A DNA stretch of 64,000 nt from Neisseria sp. 83E34 (lineage in GTDB: Bacteria > Pseudomonadota > Gammaproteobacteria > Burkholderiales > Neisseriaceae). The first letter of the stretch is position 1; each line of letters starts with the position of its first letter. The stretch lies in the NCBI RefSeq assembly GCF_001308015.1, contig NZ_LGYH01000003.1:1-64000 (forward strand). The letters are read 5' to 3'. Below are positions 1 through 8,889 of this stretch, piece after piece. A program made the position numbers and the translations under genes. The notes under the pieces are model-generated. The model saw only the letters and a list, made by a program, of their open reading frames with translations, was not told where the DNA came from and did no database searches.

Positions 1-31
1 GAAACAGCAGGAAAAACAGACAAAACAGATG

Positions 32-59
32 AGCAAAGGCCCGTAATCGGGCCTTTGCT
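32..59. terminator. hairpin upstream of tex
   Basis: A perfect 12-bp inverted repeat with a TAAT loop, AGCAAAGGCCCG against its complement. It has no strong T run after it. It probably ends transcription of a gene left of the window. The rest of 60-310 shows no gene, only a small tandem repeat. Confidence 0.6.
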
Positions 60-127
60 GTATGTACTGAAGGGTATGGGATAAGCATCGCTGCCGTTAG
101 GTAAGTAGGAAGCGGTTCAGACAGGCT

Positions 128-159
128 TTGCTGTTTTAGCTTATTGCTGTTTTAGCTTA
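128..159. repeat. 16-bp tandem duplication
   Basis: Two adjacent exact copies of TTGCTGTTTTAGCTTA lie in the leader of tex. No function is apparent. The unit is too long for ordinary slippage, so it looks like a recent local duplication. Confidence 0.7.
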
Positions 160-310
160 TTTAAGAGTTTCTATATTGAAGATAGCTAATAATGGACGGT
201 GCTGGAATAGGTTTACCATTTCACCTTCTTTAAGAAGACCTTTCCCTTTGCCAAACCCTCCCAAAACCGCTATCCTTTTCCCTTTTTTTCTCAGCTTCAA
301 AACCTTCACT

Positions 311-2599
311 ATGAACATCATTTCCACCATCGCATCAGAATTAAACGCCACTGCCGCCCAAATCCAAGCCGCCGTCGAATTGCTCGACGACGGCGCCACC
401 GTGCCCTTTATCGCCCGCTACCGCAAAGAAGTAACTGGCGGGCTGGACGACACCCAGCTCCGCAATCTCGCCGAGCGTTTGCAATACCTGCGCGAATTGG
501 AAGAGCGCAAACAAACCGTTTTAAAAAGCATCGAAGAACAAGGCAAACTCACGCCCGAACTTCAGACGGCCATCGAAGCAGCCGACAACAAAACCGCGCT
601 CGAAGACCTCTACCTGCCTTACAAACCTAAACGCCGCACCAAAGCCCAAATCGCCCGCGAAAACGGTTTGCAGCCTTTGGCCGACAGCTTATTGCAGAGG
701 CCGTCTGAAAACCCCGAAACCGCCGCCGAAGCCTATCTGAACGAACAAGTGCCCGACACCAAAGCCGCACTCGACGGCGCGCGCGCCATTCTGATGGAAC
801 AGTTCGCCGAAGATGCCGAACTGCTCGGCAACTTGCGCGAAAAACTGTGGAACGAAGCCGAAATCCACGCCCAAGTGGTTGCCGGACAAGAAGAAAGCGG
901 CGAAAAATTCAAAGACTACTTCGACCACCGCGAACCCGTCCGCAACATGCCCAGCCACCGCGCGCTCGCCGTATTGCGTGGCCGCAACGAAGGCGTGCTG
1001 CAAGTCGCCCTCAAATACCAGCCAGACGAAACCCCGATTACCGAGCAGAGCGAATACGAAAAAATCATCGCCAAACATTTCGGCATCGCCGACCAAAACC
1101 GCCCTGCCGACAAATGGTTGCGCGATACCGTGCGCCTCACTTGGCGCGCCAAAATCTTCCTCTCGCTGGAGCTTGAAGCCTTAGGCCGTCTGAAAGAAGC
1201 CGCCGATACCGACGCCATTACCGTGTTCGCCCGCAACCTCAAAGACCTGCTGCTCGCCGCCCCTGCCGGCAGCCTCGCCACCATGGGTCTCGACCCCGGC
1301 TTCCGCACCGGCATCAAAGTTGCCGTGGTGGATGACACTGGCAAACTGCTTGACACCGCCGTTGCCTATTTGCACCAAGAAACCAATGCCTTAGCCATCC
1401 TCGCACGCCTCATCAAACAACACGGCGTGAAACTGATTGCTATCGGCAACGGCACCGCCAGCCGCGAAACCGACAAACTCGCCGGCGAATTAGTCAAAGG
1501 CCTGCCTGAAATGGGGCTGCACAAAATCGTTGTCAGCGAAGCCGGCGCATCCGTTTATTCCGCTTCGGAGCTGGCTGCCAAAGAATTCCCCGAGCTGGAC
1601 GTTTCCCTGCGCGGCGCCGTTTCCATCGCCCGCCGCCTGCAAGACCCGCTGGCCGAATTGGTGAAAATCGACCCCAAATCCATCGGCGTCGGCCAATACC
1701 AGCACGATGTCAACCAAAGCCAACTCGCCAAATCGCTGGATGCCGTGGTGGAAGACTGCGTGAACGCCGTCGGCGTGGACGTGAATACCGCTTCCGCTCC
1801 CTTGCTGGCGCGCATTTCCGGCCTCAACAGCACGCTTGCGCAAAACATCGTCGCCTACCGCGACGAAAACGGCGCATTCGACAGCCGTAAAAAACTCCTC
1901 AAAGTACCGCGCCTCGGCGAAAAAACCTACGAACAGGCCGCCGGCTTCTTGCGCATCAACGGCGGCAAAGAACCGCTGGACGCATCCGCCGTCCATCCCG
2001 AAGCCTACCCCGTCGTCGCCAAAATGCTCGACGACCTGCACATCAAAGCCGCCGACCTCATCGGCAACCGCGAAAAAATCAAACAAATCAAGCCCGCCAG
2101 CTACACCACCGACCAATTCGGCCTGCCCACCATCATGGACATCCTCGCCGAACTCGAAAAACCCGGCCGCGACCCGCGCGGCGAATTCCAAACGGCCACC
2201 TTTGCCGAAGGCATCAACGAAATCAGCGATTTACAAGTCGGCATGATTTTAGAAGGCGTAGTGAGCAACGTCGCCAACTTCGGCGCATTCGTCGACATCG
2301 GCGTACACCAAGACGGCCTCGTCCACATCTCCGCCTTGTCGAATAAATTCGTCCAAGACCCGCGCGAAGTCGTTAAAGCCGGCGATGTCGTTAAAGTAAA
2401 AGTATTAGAAGTTGATGCCGCCCGCAAACGCATCGCCCTCACCATGCGCTTGGATGATGAAGCGGGCAGCGGTTCAGCAAGAAGTGGCAGGCCGTCTGAA
2501 AACAGACGCAATGATAGCGGTAGAAACCAGCGTAACCAGCGCGAGCAGGCTCCGGCCAATTCGGCGATGGCGGATGCGTTTGCGAGGTTGAAGCGGTAA
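311..2599 (+). CDS. tex: Tex family RNA-binding transcription accessory protein
   Basis: Predicted cytoplasmic nucleic-acid-binding protein of 762 residues, the usual Tex length. In order: an N-terminal helical Tex domain (about 1-200), a YqgF/RuvX-like nuclease-fold domain with [10 protein letters not shown] near residue 325, helix-hairpin-helix segments near 490-560, and an S1 RNA-binding domain near 640-715 ([14 protein letters not shown]). A basic, Ser/Asn/Arg-rich tail follows. Family members affect transcription and toxin expression by a poorly defined mechanism. I chose the ATG at 311 because Tex homology begins there; the frame stays open upstream to 176 but that extension is low complexity. 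Four GCCGTCTGAA uptake sequences (561, 698, 1183, 2489) lie inside the gene, unlike the dialect of most of the window. Confidence 0.95.
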   Translation: MNIISTIASELNATAAQIQAAVELLDDGATVPFIARYRKEVTGGLDDTQLRNLAERLQYLRELEERKQTVLKSIEEQGKLTPELQTAIEAADNKTALEDLYLPYKPKRRTKAQIARENGLQPLADSLLQRPSENPETAAEAYLNEQVPDTKAALDGARAILMEQFAEDAELLGNLREKLWNEAEIHAQVVAGQEESGEKFKDYFDHREPVRNMPSHRALAVLRGRNEGVLQVALKYQPDETPITEQSEYEKIIAKHFGIADQNRPADKWLRDTVRLTWRAKIFLSLELEALGRLKEAADTDAITVFARNLKDLLLAAPAGSLATMGLDPGFRTGIKVAVVDDTGKLLDTAVAYLHQETNALAILARLIKQHGVKLIAIGNGTASRETDKLAGELVKGLPEMGLHKIVVSEAGASVYSASELAAKEFPELDVSLRGAVSIARRLQDPLAELVKIDPKSIGVGQYQHDVNQSQLAKSLDAVVEDCVNAVGVDVNTASAPLLARISGLNSTLAQNIVAYRDENGAFDSRKKLLKVPRLGEKTYEQAAGFLRINGGKEPLDASAVHPEAYPVVAKMLDDLHIKAADLIGNREKIKQIKPASYTTDQFGLPTIMDILAELEKPGRDPRGEFQTATFAEGINEISDLQVGMILEGVVSNVANFGAFVDIGVHQDGLVHISALSNKFVQDPREVVKAGDVVKVKVLEVDAARKRIALTMRLDDEAGSGSARSGRPSENRRNDSGRNQRNQREQAPANSAMADAFARLKR

Positions 2600-2656
2600 A
2601 TGCATAAAACAATAGCCTAGTATTTACTTTAAAAGATTTAAGCAAGGTTCTAACAA

Positions 2657-2804
2657 ATGCAACTTTCACAATTTTTAAAAGACAGTAACTATAAACTTTC
2701 CCAATTTAGCGAAACACACATAGCTTTACTAGAAAGCAGTATTTTTCAAAAAACAGGTAAAAACGGCGATGTTCCCTATACAAAATGCTTGGTACGCAAA
2801 AAAA
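2657..2804 (+). pseudogene. out-of-frame N-terminus of the R-M fusion protein
   Basis: An ATG at 2657 opens a frame encoding about 48 residues that end ...PYTKCLVRKK. At the A7 tract 2798-2804 this frame passes into nonsense (stop by 2884). Removing one A would join it directly to EIKLTPEEAVRQLYL of the downstream methylase, which reads as a continuous HsdR_N-type start and gives a protein of about 661 residues. It is therefore most likely the authentic amino terminus, currently shifted out of frame. It could be a fixed mutation, a slippage switch or a base error. Confidence 0.75.
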
Positions 2805-4643
2805 GAAATCAAGCTCACCCCCGAAGAGGCTGTGCGCCAACTGTATCTGCTCAAGCTGCATCAGGATTACGGCTATCCCTATGAGCGCATGGAATTGGAA
2901 TACTCCGTTGTGTTCGGACGTGAGAAGAAACGTGCCGACATCGTGATTTTCGACCGCGACAATCCCAATACCGTTTATGTGATTGTCGAATTGAAAAAGC
3001 CCAAACTTAAAGACGGCAAAGAGCAGCTCAAATCTTATTGCAATGCCACAGGTGCGCCCATCGGCGTATGGACAAACGGCGACAGCATCTCCTATTACAA
3101 CCGTCGCGACCCCAATTATTTCAAAGATATTCCTGATATTCCCAAAGCGAGTGAAAAACTTTCCGACATATTAAGCGAGCGTTGGACAATCACCACGCTT
3201 ATTGCCAACGACAAAATTGCCAAACAGCGCAAATCACTGAAAGATTTGGTGGTTGAAATGGAAGACGAAGTATTGGCCAATGCAGGTGTAGATGTATTTG
3301 AAGAACTCTTCCAGCTGATTTTTACCAAGCTATATGACGAGATGGAAAGCACGCGCAACCGCAGCCGCCATCTCGAGTTCCGCAACTACGGCGATACCGA
3401 AAGCGAGCTTAAAGCAAAAATACAAGCGCTTTTTGACCGCGCCAAAGCCAAATGGGAAGGCGTATTTTCCGAAAGTGCCAAAATCAACCTTTCCCCTTCG
3501 CATTTGGCGATTTGCGTTTCATCATTAGAAGAAGTCAAGCTGTTTAACTCCAATCTCGATGTGGTGGACGAAGCGTTTGAATACCTGATCAACAAATCCA
3601 GCAAAGGCGAAAAAGGGCAATACTTTACACCACGTTATGTGATTGATATGTGTGTGAAAATGCTTGATCCCAAAGCACACGAAACCGTTATAGATACCGC
3701 AGCAGGCAGCTGCGGTTTTCCGGTGCACGCCATTTTTCATGTTTGGGAAAAACAACTTAAAGAAAAAGGCTTAAACCGCAGCCATCTGTTTACTGCTGAA
3801 GAAAAGCTGCCCGAACAAACCGATTATGTAGAAGAAAAAGTACTCGCCATTGATTTTGATGAAAAAGCGGTGCGCGTGGCTCGCACGCTTAATCTGATTG
3901 CGGGCGACGGTCAAACCAACGTTTTGTATTTGAACACGCTGGATTACGAACGCTGGGAAGACTCCACCAAAGAAGAAAGCTGGGCAGATGTATACGGTAA
4001 TGGCTGGAAAAAACTGCGTAAGCTCCGCAAAACCAAAGAGCAAAACCGCGATTTCCAGTTTGACATATTGATGGCAAACCCGCCTTTTGCCGGTGAAATT
4101 AAAGAAACCCGCATCATTTCCCGTTACGAACTGGGCAAAAAGCCCAACGGCAAATACCAAAGCAAAGTCGGGCGCGATATTCTGTTTATCGAACGCAATC
4201 TGGATTTTCTCAAAGACGGCGGGCGTATGGCGGTGGTATTGCCACAAGGCCGTTTCAACAACTCCAGCGACAAATACATCCGCGATTTTATCGCCGAACG
4301 CTGCCGCATTCTGGCGGTAGTCGGCCTGCACGGTAATGTGTTCAAACCGCATACCGGCACCAAAACCAGTGTATTGTTTGTACAGAAATGGCATGACGAA
4401 CTTTGCCCAAAAGTAGATGATTACCCGATTTTCTTTGCCACCATGCAGCAATCCAGCAAAGACAACAGCGGCGACAAAATCTATGTAAAGCATTCAGACG
4501 GCCTGCCCGTATTGGACGAACACGGGCATTTAATCGTGAAGCACGATTTGTTTAATCATGACGGTATGACACAAGACGGCATTGCCGAAGCCTTTATCGA
4601 ATTTGCCAAAAAAGAGGGCTTGTCGTTTGTGGGAAAGAATTAA
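2769..4643 (+). CDS. restriction-modification fusion: HsdR_N-like nuclease plus N6-adenine methylase
   Basis: As read, 624 residues from the ATG at 2769. The N-terminal part has a PD-(D/E)xK-like nuclease core with D57 and E74-L-K76 (in VIVELKKPK). The methylase part has SAM motif I DTAAGSCGF at 309-317 and catalytic NPPF at 437-440, as in HsdM-type N6-adenine methylases. Nuclease and methylase in one chain, with specificity in a separate gene, recalls the BcgI (Type IIB) design; no HsdR helicase gene is nearby. The annotated start is a fallback: the true N-terminus seems to lie at 2657 and is frameshifted at an A7 tract. hsdS follows within 30 bases. Whether the shortened protein works cannot be told from sequence. 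Confidence 0.85.
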   Translation: MFPIQNAWYAKKEIKLTPEEAVRQLYLLKLHQDYGYPYERMELEYSVVFGREKKRADIVIFDRDNPNTVYVIVELKKPKLKDGKEQLKSYCNATGAPIGVWTNGDSISYYNRRDPNYFKDIPDIPKASEKLSDILSERWTITTLIANDKIAKQRKSLKDLVVEMEDEVLANAGVDVFEELFQLIFTKLYDEMESTRNRSRHLEFRNYGDTESELKAKIQALFDRAKAKWEGVFSESAKINLSPSHLAICVSSLEEVKLFNSNLDVVDEAFEYLINKSSKGEKGQYFTPRYVIDMCVKMLDPKAHETVIDTAAGSCGFPVHAIFHVWEKQLKEKGLNRSHLFTAEEKLPEQTDYVEEKVLAIDFDEKAVRVARTLNLIAGDGQTNVLYLNTLDYERWEDSTKEESWADVYGNGWKKLRKLRKTKEQNRDFQFDILMANPPFAGEIKETRIISRYELGKKPNGKYQSKVGRDILFIERNLDFLKDGGRMAVVLPQGRFNNSSDKYIRDFIAERCRILAVVGLHGNVFKPHTGTKTSVLFVQKWHDELCPKVDDYPIFFATMQQSSKDNSGDKIYVKHSDGLPVLDEHGHLIVKHDLFNHDGMTQDGIAEAFIEFAKKEGLSFVGKN

Positions 4644-4672
4644 GCCCTTTTGACGAAGCCAAATATCAGGCT

Positions 4673-6073
4673 TTGTTGGAAGGGCTGGAAGTGAGAGAGA
4701 TAAAATTATCAGTAGTAAATGAAAATAAAGATTACCGTATTGATACAGATTTCTGGACGAAAGAACCTAAAAAAAACCCTAACTTGCAATATATAAAAAT
4801 CAAAGATTGTCTTTTAAAATCACAATATGGAATTTCAGTATCCATGAATGAAGATGGAATTGGTTATCCAATTTATAGAATGAATGAGATTCACAATATG
4901 ATGTGTGATTTTTCTGTGTCTAAGTATGCAGATATTTCAGAAATAGAAAAGAAAAAATTTATTTTAAAAGATAGGGATGTTTTATTTAATAGAACAAACT
5001 CATTTGAATGGGTTGGTAGGACAGGAATTTTTTATGAGCAAGAGGGAGTGGATTTTATTTTTGCCTCATATTTAGTGCGATTTGTACCGAATGAAGACAT
5101 TATCTTGCCTGAATATTTGACTACCTATTTGAATACTAAATATGGTATTTGGGATTTAAAAAGAAGAGCAAGGCAATCTATCAATCAAACGAATATTAAT
5201 CCTGAAGAGGTAAAAGAAACTTTTATACCATTGTTAAATAAGAATATTCAATTAAAAATTAAAGAATGTTTTGATTCTTCTAAACAAACACTAATTCAGT
5301 CTTCTCAGTTATATGCCGAAGCGGAAGAATTATTACTGGAAAATCTAGGCCTAAAAAACTTTCAAGTAGCCTGCAATCCTTTCAATATCAAATCCTTAAA
5401 GGAGAGTTTTTTACAAACAGGCAGACTGGACGCAGAATTTTACCAAGTGGTTTACGAACGGCTGGAAGAACATATCAGACAGTATCCGCAAGGTTTTCAG
5501 CGTTTGGGTGAGATATGCCGTCTGAAAGACCAAAACTATACGCCGGAAGATGATCAAGAATACAGCTATATCGAATTATCCAATATCGGACATACGGGAG
5601 AGATTACCGGCTGCATCCAATCTTTAGGTAAAGATTTACCGTCCCGTGCAAGACGGAAAATACAAACCGGTGATGTGGTTGTTTCCAGCATTGAAGGTTC
5701 ATTGCAAAGCTGCGCGGTTGTCACGCCCGAATACCACAATGCATTGTGCTCTACAGGGTTTTATGTAGTGTCATCAGAACATATAAATTCTGAAACGCTG
5801 TTGGTATTGTTTAAATCACCACTGATTCAGCAGATTTTAAAGAAAAACTGTTCAGGCACGATTTTAACCGCCATCAATAAGAAAGAGTTTTTAAATATAC
5901 CGTTGCCCGTAATTTGCCCTAAAACACAAACCCAAATCGCAGAATACCTGCAAAAAAGCCAAGCCTTGCGCCGTCAGGCAGCGGAACTGCTCGCAGAGGC
6001 AAAAAACAGCGTAGAGCATGAAATTGAAAATATTCAATTAAATCAAATAAATGCGGGGGGGGGTAAATCATAA
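4673..6073 (+). CDS. hsdS: specificity subunit with two target-recognition domains
   Basis: Predicted DNA-specificity subunit of 466 residues for the upstream methylase-nuclease. Recognition domain 1 covers about 1-190, a helical conserved region follows (AEAEELLLENLGLKNF), then SGRLDAE-type sequence LQTGRLDAEFY opens domain 2, and a second helix ends ...VEHEIENI. The frame is open upstream through FDEAKYQALLEG without an ATG or GTG; the TTG at 4673 is the best start and is uncertain. The gene ends in a G9 tract (6055-6063) that puts the next hsdS segment out of frame. Recognition domain 1 is AT-rich compared with its neighbours, which fits domain exchange. Confidence 0.85.
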   Translation: MLEGLEVREIKLSVVNENKDYRIDTDFWTKEPKKNPNLQYIKIKDCLLKSQYGISVSMNEDGIGYPIYRMNEIHNMMCDFSVSKYADISEIEKKKFILKDRDVLFNRTNSFEWVGRTGIFYEQEGVDFIFASYLVRFVPNEDIILPEYLTTYLNTKYGIWDLKRRARQSINQTNINPEEVKETFIPLLNKNIQLKIKECFDSSKQTLIQSSQLYAEAEELLLENLGLKNFQVACNPFNIKSLKESFLQTGRLDAEFYQVVYERLEEHIRQYPQGFQRLGEICRLKDQNYTPEDDQEYSYIELSNIGHTGEITGCIQSLGKDLPSRARRKIQTGDVVVSSIEGSLQSCAVVTPEYHNALCSTGFYVVSSEHINSETLLVLFKSPLIQQILKKNCSGTILTAINKKEFLNIPLPVICPKTQTQIAEYLQKSQALRRQAAELLAEAKNSVEHEIENIQLNQINAGGGKS

Positions 6074-6827
6074 TATTATCAAAGACTTATTGGATAAAGC
6101 CGCATACTGGGCAAAATTGGCTGAATGGATATTACTGGAAAACCTGTTTTTCAGACGGCCTGAGAATATTTCTGTGCAACTGTTCAGTCAATCTTTCGGT
6201 AGCAGCGGACGTTTGGATGCTGAATATTACCAACCCAAGTTTGACCGACTGCTTACCCATATCCGCAAACAAAAATACGCCCGCTTGGGAGATTTGGTCG
6301 ATTTATCTAAATCGGTTGAGCCGGGTTCTGAGGCTTACCGTGATGAAGGCATACCGTTTGTGCGTGTGGCGGATTTATCTGAATTTGGTATTGCCCCGAC
6401 AGATAAATTTTTAAGCCCGGAAAATTTTCATGATGTTATCCGCCCCAAAAAAGACACCTTATTGTTAAGCAAAGACGGTACGGTCGGCATCGCTTATCGT
6501 GTGCCGCAGAATATGAATGTGATTACTTCGGGCGCAATTGTGCATCTGAATATTAAACCACAATATCGCGAAACCCTGCTGCCCGATTATCTGGCTTTGG
6601 TATTAAATTCGCCCGCAGTTCGTTTACAGGCAGAACGCGATGCGGGCGGCTCGATTATTCAGCATTGGAAGCCGTCTGAAATAAAAGAAGTTTTAATTCC
6701 TATATTGCCTTTATCCATGCAGAAAGATATCAGTGATAAAGTGCAGTATAGTTTTATGCTGAAAAAACAAAGTGAAAACTTGTTGGAAGAAACCAAAAAA
6801 CGGGTAGAGCAAGAAATTGAAAATTAA
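6051..6827 (+). CDS. hsdS: third specificity half-subunit, switchable partner of hsdS1
   Basis: 258 residues starting at an ATG that overlaps the G9 tract. After a short helix (WILLENLF) it repeats the conserved linker GSSGRLDAEYYQPKFDRL, carries a single recognition domain (RLGDLVDLSK to GGSIIQHWKPSEIK) and a C-terminal helix ending VEQEIEN. It is therefore half of a normal HsdS. Read with hsdS1 after loss of one G it would add a third recognition domain, an unusual architecture. Alone it could act as a homodimerising half subunit or be silent. No clear ribosome-binding site precedes the ATG. Confidence 0.8.
   Translation: MRGGVNHNIIKDLLDKAAYWAKLAEWILLENLFFRRPENISVQLFSQSFGSSGRLDAEYYQPKFDRLLTHIRKQKYARLGDLVDLSKSVEPGSEAYRDEGIPFVRVADLSEFGIAPTDKFLSPENFHDVIRPKKDTLLLSKDGTVGIAYRVPQNMNVITSGAIVHLNIKPQYRETLLPDYLALVLNSPAVRLQAERDAGGSIIQHWKPSEIKEVLIPILPLSMQKDISDKVQYSFMLKKQSENLLEETKKRVEQEIEN
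6055..6063 (+). repeat. G9 homopolymer at the hsdS1/hsdS2 junction
   Basis: Nine consecutive G. With nine, hsdS1 stops at 6073 and hsdS2 needs its own ATG at 6051. With eight (or eleven) the frames join as ...NAGGVNHNIIKD..., giving one protein of about 717 residues. A poly-G tract splitting hsdS is known to phase-vary in the gonococcal NgoAV system, and this one is placed the same way. Confidence 0.85.
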
Positions 6828-6879
6828 GAAATGAAGATATAGGATATTTTTGAATAACTTGTTGCGAGCATCGAAAAAA

Positions 6880-7680
6880 ATGGCCAACACCCCCTTATTC
6901 TCTACACCACACAAGACGGCCTATCTCAATTCGTTTTGCGCGAATTAGGCGGACAGCTTTGGTTAACACAGTTGGAAATAGCCGAGCTGTATCAAACCAC
7001 CGTTTCCAATATCAATAAGCATATCAAAGCGATATTGGCTGAAAAAGAAATGGAGGAACGGGCAACTATTGAGTATTACTCAATAGTTCAAACCGAAGGC
7101 GGGCGGCAGGTAAGCCGCGAAATCGCCCATTATTCCCTGCCGATGATTATCGCCGTCGGCTACCGTGTGCGCTCTTCACGCGGTACGCAGTTCCGCCAAT
7201 GGGCAACACGCACTTTGGGAGAGTACCTGCAAAAAGGCTTTGTATTGGATGACGAACGTCTGAAAAACCCGCCGGTTGGCACAATCCCTGCGCCGGATTA
7301 TTTTGATGAGTTGCTGGAACGCATCCGTGATATCCGCGCTAGCGAAAAGCGGGTCTATTTACGTGTGCGAGAGATTTTTGCGCTGGCTGCGGATTATCAG
7401 CCCAGCTTTAAAGAAACTACTCAATTTTTTAAAATCATTAGATCAGGCACAGCGTAAAAAGCAGGTATTTCTAAAAAATTAGGCGGAAAAGCTGGATCAA
7501 TTTTTAGCATTTAACGACCGTGAAGTGCGGTAAGGAGCAGGTAAAATCAGCAAAAAACAGGTCGATATCAAAGCAGAAGCCGAATACGAACGCTATATGG
7601 CTGTACAGCGTCAAATCAAAGAGCAGCAGGGTGAGGGCGACATCGCCGAATTATTGCGCCTGCAAGCTAAAAAGTGTGAA
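6880..7680 (+). pseudogene. rhuM: decayed rhuM-like gene
   Basis: RhuM-family remnant; such genes are often passengers of Type I R-M loci and have no settled function. ATG 6880 starts MANTP, but a C5 tract (6890-6894) throws it out of frame. One more C would continue LILYTTQDGLSQFVL into the long open segment 6936-7457 (WLTQLEIAELYQTT, YRVRSSRGTQFRQWATR, DYFDELLERIRDIRASEKR). After FFKII near 7440 roughly the last third is lost, and the tail resumes in another frame (DQAQRKKQVFLKN, KLDQFLAFNDREV, QRQIKEQQGEGDIAELL) with in-frame stops near 7480 and 7530. At least one frameshift, one internal deletion and two stops make it inactive. Confidence 0.85.
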
Positions 7681-7749
7681 GGCCGCAAAAAACTTAAAGT
7701 TTGTTATGGCGTTGTTGCTTTGTGTCGGGGATTAAGTGGTTTAATCATA

Positions 7750-7782
7750 AATGCCTGTCTGAAAAAGTTTCAGACAGGCATT
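7750..7782. terminator. inverted DUS pair between rhuM remnant and iclR
   Basis: 15-bp arms made of TGCCTGTCTGAAA and its complement with a 3-base loop. It is the first TG-dialect uptake sequence in the window, and probably terminates the convergent units on both sides. Confidence 0.8.
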
Positions 7783-7794
7783 GTAGTTTTCAAA

Positions 7795-8595
7795 CTAAGC
7801 AGATTTAGGTTCTTGAAACAAAAGTTTACTGATTTCTTCCGAGGCCGCTTTCATGTCGGGAACGAAAGCGAGCAGGTCGTCGAGGCTTTTGCGGATGGTG
7901 GGGGCGTGGGTGTATAGGGCGGCGATGAATTGGCCGTCTGCATCGAGCACGGGTACGGAGCAGCCGACCATGCCGGAAATGAATTCTTCATCGTCAAAGC
8001 CGATGCCGGTTTTGCCGATTTTTTTTATGGCTTGTTCTAAAGCTTTGGGGTCGGTGAGGGTGTTTTGTGTCATGCGGGTGGGTTGCATGTGTTCGATCAG
8101 CCGTTTGCGTTTTAATGCGGGTAGCGAGCTGAGGTAGAGCTTGCCGCCGGCCGTGCAATACAGCGGTACTTGCGTGCCGCTGGGCAGATAAACTTGTAGC
8201 GGCCAGTTGGTTTGTACGCGGTCGGTATAAGACATGCAGTTGCCGTTGGGCACGCTGATGCCGCAGGTTTCGCCGATTTTGGCGGAAAGCGTACCTAAAA
8301 TTGCTATCCGTTCCGCTTGATGGTGTTTGCTTTGCCAGATGTTGACGCTCAGTCTTAGTGAGCGGATGCCCGGCACGATTCCGCCTTGTAAATCGGTTTG
8401 GATGAATTGCTCGTTTTCCAGCAGTTTGAGCAGGCGGTGTAGGCTGGGTTTGGGGATGTCCAAATCTTGAATCAAATCTTGCGGAGTGGGTGGGCGGTCT
8501 GCGGCGGCCACTGCTTCGATAATTTCTAAAACCCGCGTGATGGATGAACCTCTGCCGGAAGATATATCCAATTTTCTTTCCTTTTGCATGATCAT
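7795..8595 (-). CDS. IclR family transcriptional regulator
   Basis: 266 residues. A winged helix-turn-helix lies at about 15-75 (SSITRVLEIIEAVAAADRP, LHRLLKLLENEQFI), followed by the IclR ligand domain (GNCMSYTDRVQTNWPLQV, GFDDEEFISGMVGCSVPVLD). It is transcribed away from the permease-dehydrogenase operon starting at 8890, the usual arrangement for a local regulator of a catabolic operon. The likely effector is the transported hydroxy acid or a product of it (inference). The start could be the ATG at 8595 or the second ATG at 8589. Confidence 0.9.
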   Translation of the reverse strand: MIMQKERKLDISSGRGSSITRVLEIIEAVAAADRPPTPQDLIQDLDIPKPSLHRLLKLLENEQFIQTDLQGGIVPGIRSLRLSVNIWQSKHHQAERIAILGTLSAKIGETCGISVPNGNCMSYTDRVQTNWPLQVYLPSGTQVPLYCTAGGKLYLSSLPALKRKRLIEHMQPTRMTQNTLTDPKALEQAIKKIGKTGIGFDDEEFISGMVGCSVPVLDADGQFIAALYTHAPTIRKSLDDLLAFVPDMKAASEEISKLLFQEPKSA

Positions 8596-8735
8596 TAAAG
8601 ATAAGCTGTTGTGAAATAAGCTGATTTATGAATCTGAAATGCTCAAAATCAATTATATATAACTTATTCTGATTGTAAACATTAGAAATTATGATTTTAT
8701 CCTAACCTTTGTCATTCATATAATCGGCTAAAACG

Positions 8736-8753
8736 ATACAATTTGTTTCAAAT
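8736..8753 (+). promoter_or_regulatory. candidate operator in the iclR-gntP intergenic region
   Basis: ATACAATTTGTTTCAAAT is found again with one mismatch, on the opposite strand, upstream of mmsB (14607-14624). Each copy reads toward the gene it precedes. It lies in the 294-bp gap between iclR and the permease gene. IclR binding is inferred. Confidence 0.5.
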
Positions 8754-8889
8754 TAATAAAATTATATTGAAAAGTAGTGAGTGAATTTCGCGACAACAAA
8801 ACAAATTAAGAATAAGCCGGCTGCCTATAAACGGAAAAGCTACTGATAAAGCCGGCCCGACAAATGGCAAATGGAAGGAGAAACCGATT

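Noticed and set aside
1490-2191. Long open frame (233 aa) antisense to tex, and similar antisense frames opposite hsdM, fba and valS
   Set aside because: They lie wholly inside conserved genes, have Phe/Gly/Val-rich low-complexity translations and no start signals; typical shadow frames of GC-biased codons.
2657-2884. A separate small protein of 75 residues upstream of the methylase
   Set aside because: Its first part fits as the N-terminus of the methylase and its end is out-of-frame translation past the A7 tract, so it is not an independent gene.
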